In this document: positions 13,368 to 26,241 of the stretch, piece after piece
Layout: each line of letters starts with the position of its first letter
How positions within the stretch are numbered: the stretch's first letter is position 1
Origin: Staphylococcus auricularis
Lineage (GTDB): Bacteria; Bacillota; Bacilli; Staphylococcales; Staphylococcaceae
Assembly: GCF_001500315.1 (NCBI RefSeq)
Contig: NZ_LLER01000018.1
Location: forward strand, 22,343-86,342
Length of the DNA stretch: 64,000 nt
Direction of reading: 5' to 3'
Notes under the pieces: model-generated
Database searches by the model: none
What the model was told of the DNA's origin: nothing
What the model saw: only the letters and a program-made list of their open reading frames with translations
Translations under genes and position numbers: made by a program

Positions 13368-13901
13368 TTATCTAAGCATTTGTTGTTTCATATTTTTTAA
13401 TTCGTTCTCGATACTTGCATCCATGACTGTTGTATCCACTGTGATACGTACCCCGCCGATTAATGAAGGATTGATTTTGTTTTCAATCATTACTTTGTCG
13501 AGATTTGTACGATCTTTAATCACATTTTCAATCTGTGTCAATTGCTCGTCTGACAATTCGTATACAGATTCGACAACAGCAGTGTCTTGATTATAGTATT
13601 TGTTATATAAACTATTAAAAACCTCAAACACTTTGCCAATGATGCTTAAGTGACGATTGTTCGCTAGAACCATAAACATGTTGTACAAGTATTTATTGGC
13701 ACCACCAAAAACAATGCCTACAAAACGGTAGCGTTGTTCATTTGTCTGTTGAGGGTTTTGATCGATTGCTTTGAACTGTGAAATGTAGGGTTGTACGCTT
13801 TCGTTAATCGCACTGAAATCCTCGTACATTTCTTCTAAAGTGTTAGTGTCTAATGCGACATCAAATAATGCTTTTGCGTATTTTTGTTCGATGTTTGCCA
13901 T
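13368..13901 (-). CDS. atpH: F1Fo ATP synthase delta subunit
   Basis: 177 residues. The N-terminal helical domain begins with IEQKYAKALFDVA. The C-terminal signature is NKINPSLIGGVRITVDTTVMDAS, here continuing to IENELKNMK. It joins F1 to the peripheral stalk. Its ATG overlaps the atpF stop by one base (TAATG). Confidence 0.96.
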   Translation of the reverse strand: MANIEQKYAKALFDVALDTNTLEEMYEDFSAINESVQPYISQFKAIDQNPQQTNEQRYRFVGIVFGGANKYLYNMFMVLANNRHLSIIGKVFEVFNSLYNKYYNQDTAVVESVYELSDEQLTQIENVIKDRTNLDKVMIENKINPSLIGGVRITVDTTVMDASIENELKNMKQQMLR

Positions 13902-14422
13902 TATTTATCGCCTGCCTCTTTGATATACTTATCAACTAAGGCTTTTTGATCTTCTTCAGAAATTTCTTTGTTTAACACTTTAGCTGCAATTGAAACTGAC
14001 AGTTGTGAAATTTGGTTGTTGATATCCGCAAGTGCGCGTTCTTTCTGGCTGTTGATTTCATTTTGTGCAGTTTCAATCATACCGTTTGCACGCGTATTTG
14101 CTTCGTGAATGATTTGTTCTTGTTGTTCACGTGCTTGTAATTTTGCGTCTTCTAATATTTTTTGCACTTCTTGTTGTGTTGCTTTTAATGTTTGGTTGTT
14201 TTCTTCTTCAAGCTTTTGTGCATTTAGTTTTGCTTGTTCAGCGTCATCGATATCTTTATTGATATCATTTTGACGTTGATCCATGATGTCTTTTAACGGA
14301 CCCCATGCGAACTTTTTCAAAAGCGCAAGTAAAACTAAGAATGTGAAGAGGGTAATAATCATTGTGCCCCATTCTACATTAAGGTTTGCACCAAGCACGA
14401 ATGTATTTATCGTCGCAGTCAA
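13901..14422 (-). CDS. atpF: F1Fo ATP synthase b subunit
   Basis: 173 residues. One N-terminal membrane helix (about 18-38, [15 protein letters not shown]) precedes a long charged coiled coil rich in Gln, Glu and Lys (about 50-150), the form of the peripheral stalk subunit. Overlaps atpH by one base. Confidence 0.96.
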   Translation of the reverse strand: MTATINTFVLGANLNVEWGTMIITLFTFLVLLALLKKFAWGPLKDIMDQRQNDINKDIDDAEQAKLNAQKLEEENNQTLKATQQEVQKILEDAKLQAREQQEQIIHEANTRANGMIETAQNEINSQKERALADINNQISQLSVSIAAKVLNKEISEEDQKALVDKYIKEAGDK

Positions 14423-14516
14423 TTACTTAGACACTCCTTTCATTCATTATGAACGTAATACTTATAGATAAAACGAACGGCGAAAGCCTATTGACTTCGC
14501 CCTTTCTAGTGTGTAA

Positions 14517-14732
<216 letters not shown>

Positions 14733-14768
14733 AAAATCCTCCTAATATAATGTTTATTTGTAACTTAA

Positions 14769-15862
<1,094 letters not shown>

Positions 15863-15924
15863 AAAATGTGCCTCATTTCATTGTTAAATCCACAAATAAA
15901 AACCGTTCCACTCATACATTTTCT

Positions 15925-15953
15925 ATCATAATATACGTGATATTCCGTGTCAA
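15925..15953 (-). promoter_or_regulatory. Sigma-A promoter of the atp operon
   Basis: The minus strand reads TTGACA, 17 bases, TATGAT, a near-consensus vegetative promoter. The -10 box ends 62 bases before the atpI TTG start. It is the only strong promoter seen upstream of the nine atp genes. Confidence 0.85.
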
Positions 15954-16017
15954 TTCTATTCAAATAGTTGTGATAAATTCTTTTAAAAACCACATTTTTG
16001 ACTTGAATATCAATCGC

Positions 16018-17148
16018 TTATGTAAAGGGTAACGGTTTTTTATCTATTAAACAAAAGAAATATTTAATATTTTCACAAATGCGTCGAGATGCGAACCCAT
16101 CTCCATATGGATTCGTAGCACTACTCATTTTACGATAGATTTTTTCATCATTCAATAGCAATTGTGTGGCATCATAAACTGAGGCTTCTGAAGTCCCTAC
16201 AATTTTCAGCGTACCGGCTGCAACCCCTTCAGGTCGTTCAGTCACATCGCGAAGCACGAGCACGGGTTTACCTAATGAAGGTGCTTCTTCTTGCACACCA
16301 CCTGAATCTGTAAGAATCAGATAAGCTTGATTTGCGAAATTGTGAAAATCAACCACATCGAGTGGATCGATTAAATGAATGCGTTCATGTTCTCCTAAAT
16401 ATTGCTGCGCTAACGCTTGTACTTTAGGATTCTTATGAACTGGGTATACGACGACGACATCTTCATGGTCTTCAACAATACGTCGAACCGCTTTAAAAAT
16501 GTGTGACATCGGTTGCCCAATATTTTCGCGTCGATGTGCAGTTAATAATATGACCTTCGATTGCTGATATTGAGAGATAATGCTGGAATGATAATGTCGG
16601 GTTATCGTCGTTTGCATTGCATCAATGGCTGTATTACCTGTCACGACGATCGTTTTTTTTGACTTGCCTTCCCTTTCAAGATTACTGGCAGCATTATCGG
16701 TAGGAGCAAAATGTAAATCTGCCATCACTCCTACCATCTGCCGGTTCATCTCTTCAGGAAATGGTGCCCGTTTGTCCCATGTTCGTAGTCCTGCTTCTAC
16801 ATGACCGATAGGGACTTGATTATACATGGCCGTCAAACTACCGGTGAATGTCGTCATCGTATCCCCGTGGACTAATACCATATCTGGTTTTTCCTGTTGC
16901 ATTACTTGTTCTAATTGAGGAACAACTGAAGCAGTGATTTCAGATAAGGACTGATTGGGCTTCATGATATCTAAATCATAGTCAGGTACAATATTAAATT
17001 GTTGTAGCACAGTATCTAACATTTCTCGATGTTGTGCAGTGACAACAACGATGGGATCTAACATTGAATCCGCTTTTAATGCTTGTACAAGTGGTGCCAT
17101 TTTAATCGCTTCTGGCCGCGTGCCAAAAACTGTCATTATTCTCTTCAT
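16018..17148 (-). CDS. mnaA: UDP-N-acetylglucosamine 2-epimerase (non-hydrolysing)
   Basis: 376 residues from the ATG at 17148; a TTG three codons earlier abuts the ribosome site. GT-B fold with VFGTRPEAIKMAPL at the N terminus, HVEAGLRTWDKRAPFPEEMNR, TAHRRENIG and LTDSGGVQEEAPSLGKPVLVLRD. It interconverts UDP-GlcNAc and UDP-ManNAc, feeding wall teichoic acid linkage units. It follows upp by 20 bases and probably belongs to the glyA-upp transcript. No terminator is obvious before the atp promoter. Confidence 0.94.
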   Translation of the reverse strand: MKRIMTVFGTRPEAIKMAPLVQALKADSMLDPIVVVTAQHREMLDTVLQQFNIVPDYDLDIMKPNQSLSEITASVVPQLEQVMQQEKPDMVLVHGDTMTTFTGSLTAMYNQVPIGHVEAGLRTWDKRAPFPEEMNRQMVGVMADLHFAPTDNAASNLEREGKSKKTIVVTGNTAIDAMQTTITRHYHSSIISQYQQSKVILLTAHRRENIGQPMSHIFKAVRRIVEDHEDVVVVYPVHKNPKVQALAQQYLGEHERIHLIDPLDVVDFHNFANQAYLILTDSGGVQEEAPSLGKPVLVLRDVTERPEGVAAGTLKIVGTSEASVYDATQLLLNDEKIYRKMSSATNPYGDGFASRRICENIKYFFCLIDKKPLPFT

Positions 17149-17168
17149 GTGCTGCAACTCCTACATGA

Positions 17169-19056
<1,888 letters not shown>

Positions 19057-19057
19057 T

Positions 19058-19600
19058 CTATCCCCTCATTTCGTCTAAGTTATACTTCGCGCGTTCTCCA
19101 CCAATTTTCTTAGGTCTTGAAGAAGCTATTGTCACGACAGCTTCACCGATGTTTTTCACTGAGGTACGTACGGGAATAGCGACATGTTTAATGTGCATAC
19201 CAATCAACGTTTGGCCGATATCTATTCCTTTTGGTACTGTGATATGTTCCACTACCATTGGATCATCCATGTGTTGATAAGCATATGTAGCTAAGCTCCC
19301 ACCAGCGTGTACATCTGGAACAACTGTCACTTCTTCCATCGTTAATGGATTAAAGTGTTTGCGTTCAATCGTAACGGCACGGTTGATGTGTTCACATCCC
19401 TGAAACACAAAGGATACACCTGTTTCTTCTTCTACCGCTTTTAACGCTTCAAATATGGATTTAGCGACGTCCATTGAACCTACACTTCCGATACGTTCGC
19501 CGAGCACTTCTGAGGTTGAACAACCGATGATGCATAGTTCTTCACTTTTGAAAAAATTTTGTGACTTTAATTCATTGAGCAATGTGTTTAAATCTTCCAT
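19058..19600 (-). CDS. TIGR01440 family protein (YwlG-like)
   Basis: 180 residues of the YwlG family found beside glyA and the ywlC/ywlE genes in Bacillales. [14 protein letters not shown] (about 25-38), [10 protein letters not shown] and [10 protein letters not shown] are conserved-looking segments. There is no membrane segment. Function is unknown. First gene of a ywlG-glyA-upp-mnaA run. Confidence 0.85.
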   Translation of the reverse strand: MEDLNTLLNELKSQNFFKSEELCIIGCSTSEVLGERIGSVGSMDVAKSIFEALKAVEEETGVSFVFQGCEHINRAVTIERKHFNPLTMEEVTVVPDVHAGGSLATYAYQHMDDPMVVEHITVPKGIDIGQTLIGMHIKHVAIPVRTSVKNIGEAVVTIASSRPKKIGGERAKYNLDEMRG

Positions 19601-19950
19601 ATGCCCACCCCCTTCTTTATTTAATCCTTATGTAGTCTCTGTCGCTTGACTGAAATGCAATAGCACGCTGCTATTAATGAACATTATAACGTATTTATAC
19701 ACGTTCTCATACTGATTTACCATTCCGCTTCACATTTGGCCAAAATGAAGGTTCAGTTTCGGCTGAATGCTTCAGGAGTCTCGTATCGTAATGCAATCTT
19801 ATAAAGCCACTTTACTCAATGATTTAGGCAATGACAATTTTTCTGAGTTTATTATAAATCCCTTCAAAATATAAAAAATGGACTTAGCATCCATCATTCA
19901 TCAAAGCGTGATGTGATAGCTAAACCCAATTCATTGATTCTATTCTATTT
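19601..19950. other. Intergenic region between ptpB and the TIGR01440 gene
   Basis: 350 bases without a credible gene. Near 19685-19690 the minus strand has TATAAT, a possible -10 box for the ywlG-glyA-upp-mnaA run, with no good -35. Near 19871-19921 an imperfect hairpin (AGCtATCAcATC with GATgaaTGATgGATgCT) is followed by CCATTTTTTATA and probably terminates the upstream tsaC-ptpB transcript. Nothing recognisable lies between. Confidence 0.55.
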
Positions 19951-20370
19951 TTAGCTTAATTTTTGCGCAAGTGTATGGATGAGTTCGTCTAGTTCTTGGT
20001 AGATGGCTTGATATGTTTCGGGACCGCCGCCAATAGGATCAGCGATATCTCCTTGTTCATCGACGTATTCTTTCAACGTATAGACATGAGCGACTTCAGG
20101 ATACTGCGTCTGTAACACCATTTTATGTGTTTGGGTCATAGTTAGAATCAGATCTGCTGATAAATCTTTCGCACTAAAGTTTTGTGCGGCATCTACCATA
20201 GGCAAGTCATGGTTTTCAATGAGTGTACGGCTTTCTGAAGCGATGGGCTGTCCATCAATCGCATAGACGCCTCTAGACTCAATCTCATGATCTTTTAATT
20301 GTGATTTAGCAATACTCTCAGCTAAAGGACTTCGACAAGTATTGCCAGTACACACAAAAATGATATGCAT
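19951..20370 (-). CDS. ptpB: Low-molecular-weight protein phosphatase (YwlE/PtpB type)
   Basis: 139 residues with the phosphatase loop CTGNTCRS at 7-14 (nucleophile Cys7, Arg13) and the general acid in DPIGGG. In Bacillus YwlE the Thr in this loop (here Thr11) favours phosphoarginine over phosphotyrosine, so a protein-arginine phosphatase opposing McsB is the best guess. It follows the threonylcarbamoyl-AMP synthase gene by five bases. Confidence 0.88.
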   Translation of the reverse strand: MHIIFVCTGNTCRSPLAESIAKSQLKDHEIESRGVYAIDGQPIASESRTLIENHDLPMVDAAQNFSAKDLSADLILTMTQTHKMVLQTQYPEVAHVYTLKEYVDEQGDIADPIGGGPETYQAIYQELDELIHTLAQKLS

Positions 20371-20375
20371 TTGCT

Positions 20376-21419
20376 TTATTCCCCTTTCGCTACAGATGGT
20401 GTGGCTGCTTTTTCCATACGGTTCATAATGGCAGCTGTTTCATCACTCGGTTTAAAGCCGAAAATATATGCTTGATTGATGTTACTTCTTGCGTCAAGCT
20501 GATGTAATACATGGTATAAGTTGTGGTTCGCACCTTTGATATCTTGTTCGTTTTGACACAGTGAAATAAATGATGCTTGATCTGGTATATCATTCTGATA
20601 ATTATCTGGAAAAATCAGAGCCGTTTGACTCCAATCCTTGTCACCTTGCAACGCTTGGGCTTCCTCTAACGTGCTCACAATCGTTACTGGTGTTTCTGGC
20701 GCATAATGTCTATATTTCATACCTGGTGCAATCGGTCGATCTTGATCTACCAGGCCCATACGTTCTACTTGTTGGTCAATCACCGATTCAATCATTTCAG
20801 CTGTAATGGCCCCAGGTCTCGCAATACGGAATGGCACTTGTGTACAATCTAATACGGTGCTTTCAAGCCCTTCTTCACTTTGATCTCCTTGTATAATACC
20901 ATCGATACGACCATTTAAATCATGATAGACGTGGTCGAATGTTGTGGGTGAAGGTTTCCCACTTAAATTAGCACTCGGTGCTGCAATAGGAAGGTCAACC
21001 AGTTGTAGCACTTGTCGTCCAATCGGATGGCTCGGCATTCTGACAGCGATAGAATCAAGTCCTCCTGTCACACGATCGCATAAATAACCTTTTTTCAACG
21101 GTAAAATGAACGAAATAGGACCTGGCCAAAATGCATCCATCAATGTTTGCGTATCAGCTGGGATATGTGACACAAAGTCATTTAATTGATCCTCGCTGTG
21201 TACATGAATAATGAGTGGATTATCAGAAGGTCTGCCTTTAGCTTCATACACATGACGAACCGCTGATTCATCTAAAGCATTTGCTCCGAGGCCATAGACC
21301 GTTTCTGTTGGTAGCGCAATCAAACCACCTTGTCGATATATTTGTTGAATTTCACTTAAATCGGGATAACGTGTTAAGTCATCGCGATACGGTCTCAAAT
21401 CCCAAACTTTAGTTTCCAT
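20376..21419 (-). CDS. Threonylcarbamoyl-AMP synthase (YwlC/Sua5 type)
   Basis: 347 residues: a YrdC domain (about 20-215) with GLIALPTETVYGLGANA, KGRPSDNPLIIHV, and SANLSGKPSPT, followed by a C-terminal Sua5 domain (about 250-345). It activates threonine, bicarbonate and ATP for the t6A37 modification of tRNAs reading ANN codons. It sits in the common prmC / ywlC / ywlE order. Confidence 0.93.
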   Translation of the reverse strand: METKVWDLRPYRDDLTRYPDLSEIQQIYRQGGLIALPTETVYGLGANALDESAVRHVYEAKGRPSDNPLIIHVHSEDQLNDFVSHIPADTQTLMDAFWPGPISFILPLKKGYLCDRVTGGLDSIAVRMPSHPIGRQVLQLVDLPIAAPSANLSGKPSPTTFDHVYHDLNGRIDGIIQGDQSEEGLESTVLDCTQVPFRIARPGAITAEMIESVIDQQVERMGLVDQDRPIAPGMKYRHYAPETPVTIVSTLEEAQALQGDKDWSQTALIFPDNYQNDIPDQASFISLCQNEQDIKGANHNLYHVLHQLDARSNINQAYIFGFKPSDETAAIMNRMEKAATPSVAKGE

Positions 21420-21473
21420 CTTCGTGTCACACTCCTTTCGTCATTATTAACAATATGAACACTACAAATTCAT

Positions 21474-22322
21474 TTACGACTCAGCAGACCACTGAAACGC
21501 AAGGATTCGATCATTGCCATTCATATCTTTTACAACATTGACCGGTATCGTCGGATACAGATTTTGAATGAACTGTTTCAGATAATCCGCCTGATGATAC
21601 CCTATTTCAAACACAACATGGGCACCGGCATTGAGCACTTGGGGTAGCTGTTGTAAAATTTTTTCATAAATTGCATAGCCTTCATTTTCTGCGAATAATG
21701 CTTGTGATGGTTCATAATCAATGACCGATTGATCCATCACGTCGCGTTCATTCTGTGAAATATAGGGAGGGTTTGAGATGAGGCCGTCTACCTTAATATT
21801 TCGCTCTATTAACGGCGTCAATACGTCGCCTTTTAACCACTGAATCTCGACTTGATGGTGGCCTGCATTACGTTTAGCTACTTCGAGTGGCGCTTGATAT
21901 AAATCGGTCGCATACACATCTAATGATGGCATCAACCGCTTCAACATAATTGGCAGTACACCACTTCCTGTTCCTATATCTACGACACGCTCGCCTTCGT
22001 TAAGCTGTTCCAGAAAATAAAGCATGACTTCTTCCGTTTCTGGTCGCGGAATTAAACAATCTGGGGTGACTTCAAATGTTTCACCATAAAAGGATTGAAA
22101 ACCAACGATGTATTGAATCGGTTCGCCTTTGAGCATGCGCTCTACGGCCTGTTCATACATTTTCACATGGCTTTCAGGCATCTCATCGTTTAAATGCATA
22201 ATCAACTGCGTCCGATTCCAGTGTAAACAATCTAGCAACAACCATTCTGCACGAGACGCTTCAAACCCTTGTTGTTGTGCTTGCTGCTGTGCAGTTTCAA
22301 GGGCTGTTTTATAGTTCACCAT
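21474..22322 (-). CDS. prmC: Release factor glutamine methyltransferase
   Basis: 282 residues. SAM-binding motif [17 protein letters not shown] (about 115-131) and the substrate-Gln motif NPPYI are present. It methylates the GGQ glutamine of release factors. The gene start overlaps the end of prfA by 14 bases, so enzyme and substrate are translationally coupled. Confidence 0.96.
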   Translation of the reverse strand: MVNYKTALETAQQQAQQQGFEASRAEWLLLDCLHWNRTQLIMHLNDEMPESHVKMYEQAVERMLKGEPIQYIVGFQSFYGETFEVTPDCLIPRPETEEVMLYFLEQLNEGERVVDIGTGSGVLPIMLKRLMPSLDVYATDLYQAPLEVAKRNAGHHQVEIQWLKGDVLTPLIERNIKVDGLISNPPYISQNERDVMDQSVIDYEPSQALFAENEGYAIYEKILQQLPQVLNAGAHVVFEIGYHQADYLKQFIQNLYPTIPVNVVKDMNGNDRILAFQWSAES

Positions 22323-23388
22323 TGTTCAATTCTTTCAGTTTTTCGGTTTGTTCTGACATTGTTAAGGCATCTATAATTTCTTCTAATTTACCTTCCATGA
22401 TTTGGTCTAATTTTTGAATCGTTAAACCGATACGATGATCTGTGACACGGTTTTGAGGATAGTTATAGGTACGAATACGTTCTGAACGATCCCCTGTACC
22501 TACTGCGGATTTACGTTCTGACGCGTATTTTTCCTCTTCTTCTTGCACTTTCATGTCATACACACGCGCTTTTAATACTTTCATCGCTTTTTCACGGTTT
22601 TTAATTTGTGATTTTTCATCTTGGGAAGTAACGACTGTGTTTGTCGGTAAGTGTGTGATACGTACGGCAGAATCCGTTGTATTTACGTGTTGGCCCCCTG
22701 CACCACTTGCACGATACGTATCGATTTTAATATCTTCATTGCGAATTTCGACTTCTACGTCTTCCGCTTCAGGTAATACAGCAACCGTCGCTGTAGACGT
22801 GTGGATACGACCACCAGATTCTGTTTCTGGTACACGTTGTACACGGTGCGCCCCGTTTTCATATTTGAGTTTAGAATAGGCGCCTTGACCTTGAATCATG
22901 AAACTCACTTCTTTATAGCCACCGTGATCACTTGCATTCATCTCTACGATATCTGTTTTGTAACCGAGCGTTTCGCTATAGCGAGAATACATGCGCAATA
23001 AGTCACCTGCAAAGATTGCCGCTTCATCGCCACCAGCTGCAGCGCGGATTTCAACAATTACGTTTTTATCATCATTAGGATCTTTAGGGATGAGTAAGAA
23101 TTTCAAACGATCTTCAAGTTCAGGAATTTGTTCTTTAGAAGCATTTAAGTCTTCTTTTAAAATGTCAATTTCATCTTTATCACTTGTCTCTTGTAACATC
23201 GCTTCTATTTCTTCGATATCTTCTTTCACTTGTTTGTATTGGCGATATACATCGACCGTTTGTTGTAAATCTGCTTGTTCTTTAGAATATTGACGTAGTT
23301 TTTCAGAATCATTTACTACATCTGGGTCACTTAACATTTCATTGAGTTGTTCATATCTATCTTCTACTATCTCTAATTGATCAAACAT
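22309..23388 (-). CDS. prfA: Peptide chain release factor 1
   Basis: 359 residues from the ATG at 23388, which follows GAGGAGGAGAA; the longer frame runs into tdk. The GGQ catalytic motif is at 231-233. The stop-codon recognition tripeptide is PET at 188-190, the PxT signature that reads UAA and UAG. Its ATG shares a base with the tdk stop (TAATG). Confidence 0.97.
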   Translation of the reverse strand: MFDQLEIVEDRYEQLNEMLSDPDVVNDSEKLRQYSKEQADLQQTVDVYRQYKQVKEDIEEIEAMLQETSDKDEIDILKEDLNASKEQIPELEDRLKFLLIPKDPNDDKNVIVEIRAAAGGDEAAIFAGDLLRMYSRYSETLGYKTDIVEMNASDHGGYKEVSFMIQGQGAYSKLKYENGAHRVQRVPETESGGRIHTSTATVAVLPEAEDVEVEIRNEDIKIDTYRASGAGGQHVNTTDSAVRITHLPTNTVVTSQDEKSQIKNREKAMKVLKARVYDMKVQEEEEKYASERKSAVGTGDRSERIRTYNYPQNRVTDHRIGLTIQKLDQIMEGKLEEIIDALTMSEQTEKLKELNNGEL

Positions 23389-23987
23389 TAATCGTTCTCC
23401 TCCTCTTCTATAGATGGTAATACAATATGGTGTGCTCGACAACGCGCTTCATAACTTTCGTCTGCACCTACTAAAATAATCGGGTCATCTATTCTTGCTG
23501 GTTTCCCATTAATCAAACGTTGAGTTCGACTTGCTGGACCGCCACACACAGAACATACCGCATGTAATTTGGTCACTTCTTCACTGACAGCCATGAGTTG
23601 TGGCATAGGTTCAAAAGGTTCTCCTCTAAAATCGAGGTCTAATCCTGCCACGATGACACGATGGCCTTGATCCGCAAGTTTTTGTGCAATATGAACAATT
23701 TCTTTTTCGAAAAATTGTACTTCATCAATACCGATCACATCTACATCGGTTAAATCTTGTTTGAATATTTCAGAAGCTGTCGTAATATTAAACGCTTCAA
23801 CTGAATTACCATTGTGTGACACAATTTTATCTTTATGATAGCGATCGTCTATAGCGGGTTTAAAAACGATCACTTTTTGTTTTGCATACAAGCCGCGGCG
23901 TAAGCGACGAATCAGTTCTTCTGATTTTCCGCTAAACATGCTGCCTGTAATACATTCTATCCACCCACATTGGTGCGCTTCATTCAT
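23388..23987 (-). CDS. tdk: Thymidine kinase
   Basis: 199 residues from the ATG at 23987, the length usual in staphylococci; an in-frame ATG seven codons upstream is less likely. P-loop GSMFSGKS at 15-22, the lid and base-binding FRGEPFEPM, and a structural zinc site (CSVCGG with CRAHH) are visible. It phosphorylates thymidine for salvage. tdk-prfA-prmC overlap end to start and form one transcript. Confidence 0.96.
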   Translation of the reverse strand: MNEAHQCGWIECITGSMFSGKSEELIRRLRRGLYAKQKVIVFKPAIDDRYHKDKIVSHNGNSVEAFNITTASEIFKQDLTDVDVIGIDEVQFFEKEIVHIAQKLADQGHRVIVAGLDLDFRGEPFEPMPQLMAVSEEVTKLHAVCSVCGGPASRTQRLINGKPARIDDPIILVGADESYEARCRAHHIVLPSIEEEEND

Positions 23988-24221
23988 CGTCAGTTCCACC
24001 CTTTTCAAAACATAATCGATTCATTATATCATATTTTGTATGTATATATCTTCCGTTTCATCGTATTTTGAAAATACAAAAAAGGAGCAGGATTGCTTTC
24101 ACAAAATCATTTCATGATTGGCCAGAGTACCACGTATTCCGCTCTGATCACCTATGAAACCGTATTGCATAAAGTGTCAACGCTCTACACAAGTTCATCA
24201 TCATGATGCTCAAGAACGATA

Positions 24222-24254
24222 AAAGGCTGGGACGATAAACTGCCCCAGCCTGTT
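24222..24254 (-). terminator. Intrinsic terminator of rpmE2
   Basis: Perfect stem AGGCTGGG / CCCAGCCT with a 12-base loop, followed by TTTTATC on the minus strand, just past the rpmE2 stop. The rest of the 24.0-24.2 kb gap, up to tdk, shows no gene. Confidence 0.82.
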
Positions 24255-24266
24255 GAAAAAACAATA

Positions 24267-24530
24267 TTAATTGTTGTCGTTGCTTGATTTGAATCCGAAT
24301 TTCTTGTTGAAACGTTCTACACGACCATCCGCAGCAGCGAATTTTTGACGTCCTGTGTAGAATGGATGTGAATCAGAAGACACGTCTAAACGAATAACTG
24401 GATATTCGTTACCGTCTTCCCATTTCATAGTTTCTGATGATGTTTTAGTTGAACCACTTAAGAATTTAAAATCTGTAGTTGTATCTAAAAAGATAACTTT
24501 GTGGTATTCGGGATGAATGCCTTGTTTCAT
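24267..24530 (-). CDS. rpmE2: 50S ribosomal protein L31 type B
   Basis: 87 residues beginning [24 protein letters not shown]. It lacks the CxxC zinc site of type A L31, so it is the zinc-independent form; such forms are often Zur-repressed, but I see no clear Zur box. A conserved [14 protein letters not shown] segment is present. It has its own promoter downstream of rho. Confidence 0.95.
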   Translation of the reverse strand: MKQGIHPEYHKVIFLDTTTDFKFLSGSTKTSSETMKWEDGNEYPVIRLDVSSDSHPFYTGRQKFAAADGRVERFNKKFGFKSSNDNN

Positions 24531-24601
24531 TATTTTCAGCTCCTTTGCCCTGAACCATCTGGAACAGAGTTATTTGTGAGTTTCTTACCCAATACTAAAT
24601 T

Positions 24602-24630
24602 ATTATAAATGTTAGCGATATAAAACGCAA
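24602..24630 (-). promoter_or_regulatory. Promoter of rpmE2
   Basis: Minus strand TTGCGT, 17 bases, TATAAT. The -35 lies inside GGTTGCGTTT, a decamer that recurs about 30 bases upstream (near 24656-24665). Confidence 0.7.
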
Positions 24631-24679
24631 CCCATTATTGTAAAATTTCTATGGTGAAACGCAACCTTTGCAAATCACC

Positions 24680-25996
24680 TTAAATGATTGGTTTACCAGT
24701 TTTCGTACTTTCTTTCGCAGCTTCTTGTAACTGTTTAAAGAATTCATCGTTATCATTCGTACGTTTTAATTTTCGGATAAAGCGTTCTGTAAAATCTACA
24801 GAATCAGTAAACATGTTACGTAGTTGCCATAGTGATTCCATATCTTTTGGTGAGATTAACAATTCTTCTTTACGCGTAGAACTACGTCTAATATCAATAG
24901 CTGGGAAGATACGACGTTCAGCTAATTTACGATCTAAGTGAAGTTCCATGTTACCCGTTCCTTTGAACTCCTCATAAATCATGTCATCCATGCGAGAACC
25001 TGTATCGACAAGTGCGGTCGCAAGAATAGTCAAACTACCACCTGCTTCAATATTTCTCGCTGCACCAAAAAAGGCTTTCGGTTTGTGCAGTGATACTGGA
25101 TCTAAACCACCAGAAAGTGTACGGCCACTCGGTGGGATGACTAAGTTGTAGGCACGAGCTAAACGTGTGATGGAATCCATTAAGATAATCACGTCTTTTC
25201 CGATTTCTACAAGACGTTTTGCGCGTTCGAGTAGTAACTCTGCAACCTTAACATGGTGTTGCGGTGGCTCATCAAAAGTAGAATGTACAACCTCAACACT
25301 TTCTACAGAGCGTTCAATATCTGTCACCTCTTCAGGACGTTCACCTACAAGCAAGATGAACAATTCTGCGTCGGGTTTATTTTCAGCAATTGCATTTGCG
25401 ATGTCTTTCAATAAGGATGTCTTACCTGCTTTAGGTGGAGCCACGATTAAACCACGTTGGCCAAAACCAATCGGAGAAATTAAATCCATGATACGCGTTG
25501 AATAATTTTCAGCTGTAGTTTCGAGAACAATACGTTCTTCAGGATAGAGAGGTGTTAAAGCTTGAAAGTGGGGACGTTTTTTGACTTCTTCGGCATTTTC
25601 ATCGTTGACAAAATCAACTTGCAAGAGACCGTAATACTTTTCATTGTCTTTAGGCTTTCTAACCTTTCCGGTCACTTTATCGCCGCGTTTGATTTCAAAA
25701 CGTCTGATTTGGCTTGCGGAGATGTAAATATCTTTTTCACCTTTGGAATAGTTGACTGTTCTTAAAAAGCCATAACCATCAGGTTGAATATCATCTAAGA
25801 TGCCTTCCATATAATAATTGCCGTCTTTTTCCATCTGTGCTTCCATGATGGCTAAGACTAATTCTTTTTTATTCAATTTACTATAATTAACTAGCTTGAG
25901 TGACTTCGCTCTTTGTGTGAGTTCTTTTGTCGTATAATTTTTATATAATTCGTGGAAAGACTCATATTGAGGAGATGTACGTTCTTTTCCAGGCAT
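24680..25996 (-). CDS. rho: Transcription termination factor Rho
   Basis: 438 residues. An N-terminal SAP-like helical region (about 20-55) is followed by a cold-shock-like RNA-binding domain (DGYGFLRTVNYSKGEKDIYIS) and the RecA-type ATPase with Walker A APPKAGKTSLLKD, Walker B VIILMDSITR and the Q/R-loop region SGGLDPVSLHKPK. Hexameric RNA helicase. No clear intrinsic terminator follows it. Confidence 0.97.
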   Translation of the reverse strand: MPGKERTSPQYESFHELYKNYTTKELTQRAKSLKLVNYSKLNKKELVLAIMEAQMEKDGNYYMEGILDDIQPDGYGFLRTVNYSKGEKDIYISASQIRRFEIKRGDKVTGKVRKPKDNEKYYGLLQVDFVNDENAEEVKKRPHFQALTPLYPEERIVLETTAENYSTRIMDLISPIGFGQRGLIVAPPKAGKTSLLKDIANAIAENKPDAELFILLVGERPEEVTDIERSVESVEVVHSTFDEPPQHHVKVAELLLERAKRLVEIGKDVIILMDSITRLARAYNLVIPPSGRTLSGGLDPVSLHKPKAFFGAARNIEAGGSLTILATALVDTGSRMDDMIYEEFKGTGNMELHLDRKLAERRIFPAIDIRRSSTRKEELLISPKDMESLWQLRNMFTDSVDFTERFIRKLKRTNDNDEFFKQLQEAAKESTKTGKPII

Positions 25997-26163
25997 AATC
26001 TTGCACCCATTTCATATTTTAATATTTTTTGAACTGATCAAAATTAATCTCATGTACCTCACTAACTATAGCAAATTTTTCATACAAACACAAAACGAAT
26101 TTAAATTGCTAACCCGCTTCAATATGTAAAAAATATATACGGAAATTCATTTTAAAAAAGAAT

Positions 26164-26206
26164 AAAAAAAGTGGCTGAAAACATAACCACGATGTTTCAG
26201 CCACTT
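26164..26206 (-). terminator. Intrinsic terminator of the aldehyde dehydrogenase gene
   Basis: GTGGCTGAAAAC pairs with GTTTCAGCCAC, followed on the minus strand by a run of seven T, 36 bases past the stop. Confidence 0.85.
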
Positions 26207-26241
26207 CGCTTTCATTCAAGTTGATATGAGAATGTGTTTGA

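Noticed and set aside
22553..23293. Three plus-strand frames over prfA
   Set aside because: All lie antisense to prfA, whose motifs and start are secure; no ribosome sites.
24069..24100. Hairpin GTATTTT / AAAATAC as a tdk or rpmE2 terminator
   Set aside because: Short, AT-only and without a T run in the right place; the GC-rich hairpin at 24222-24254 is the better terminator.
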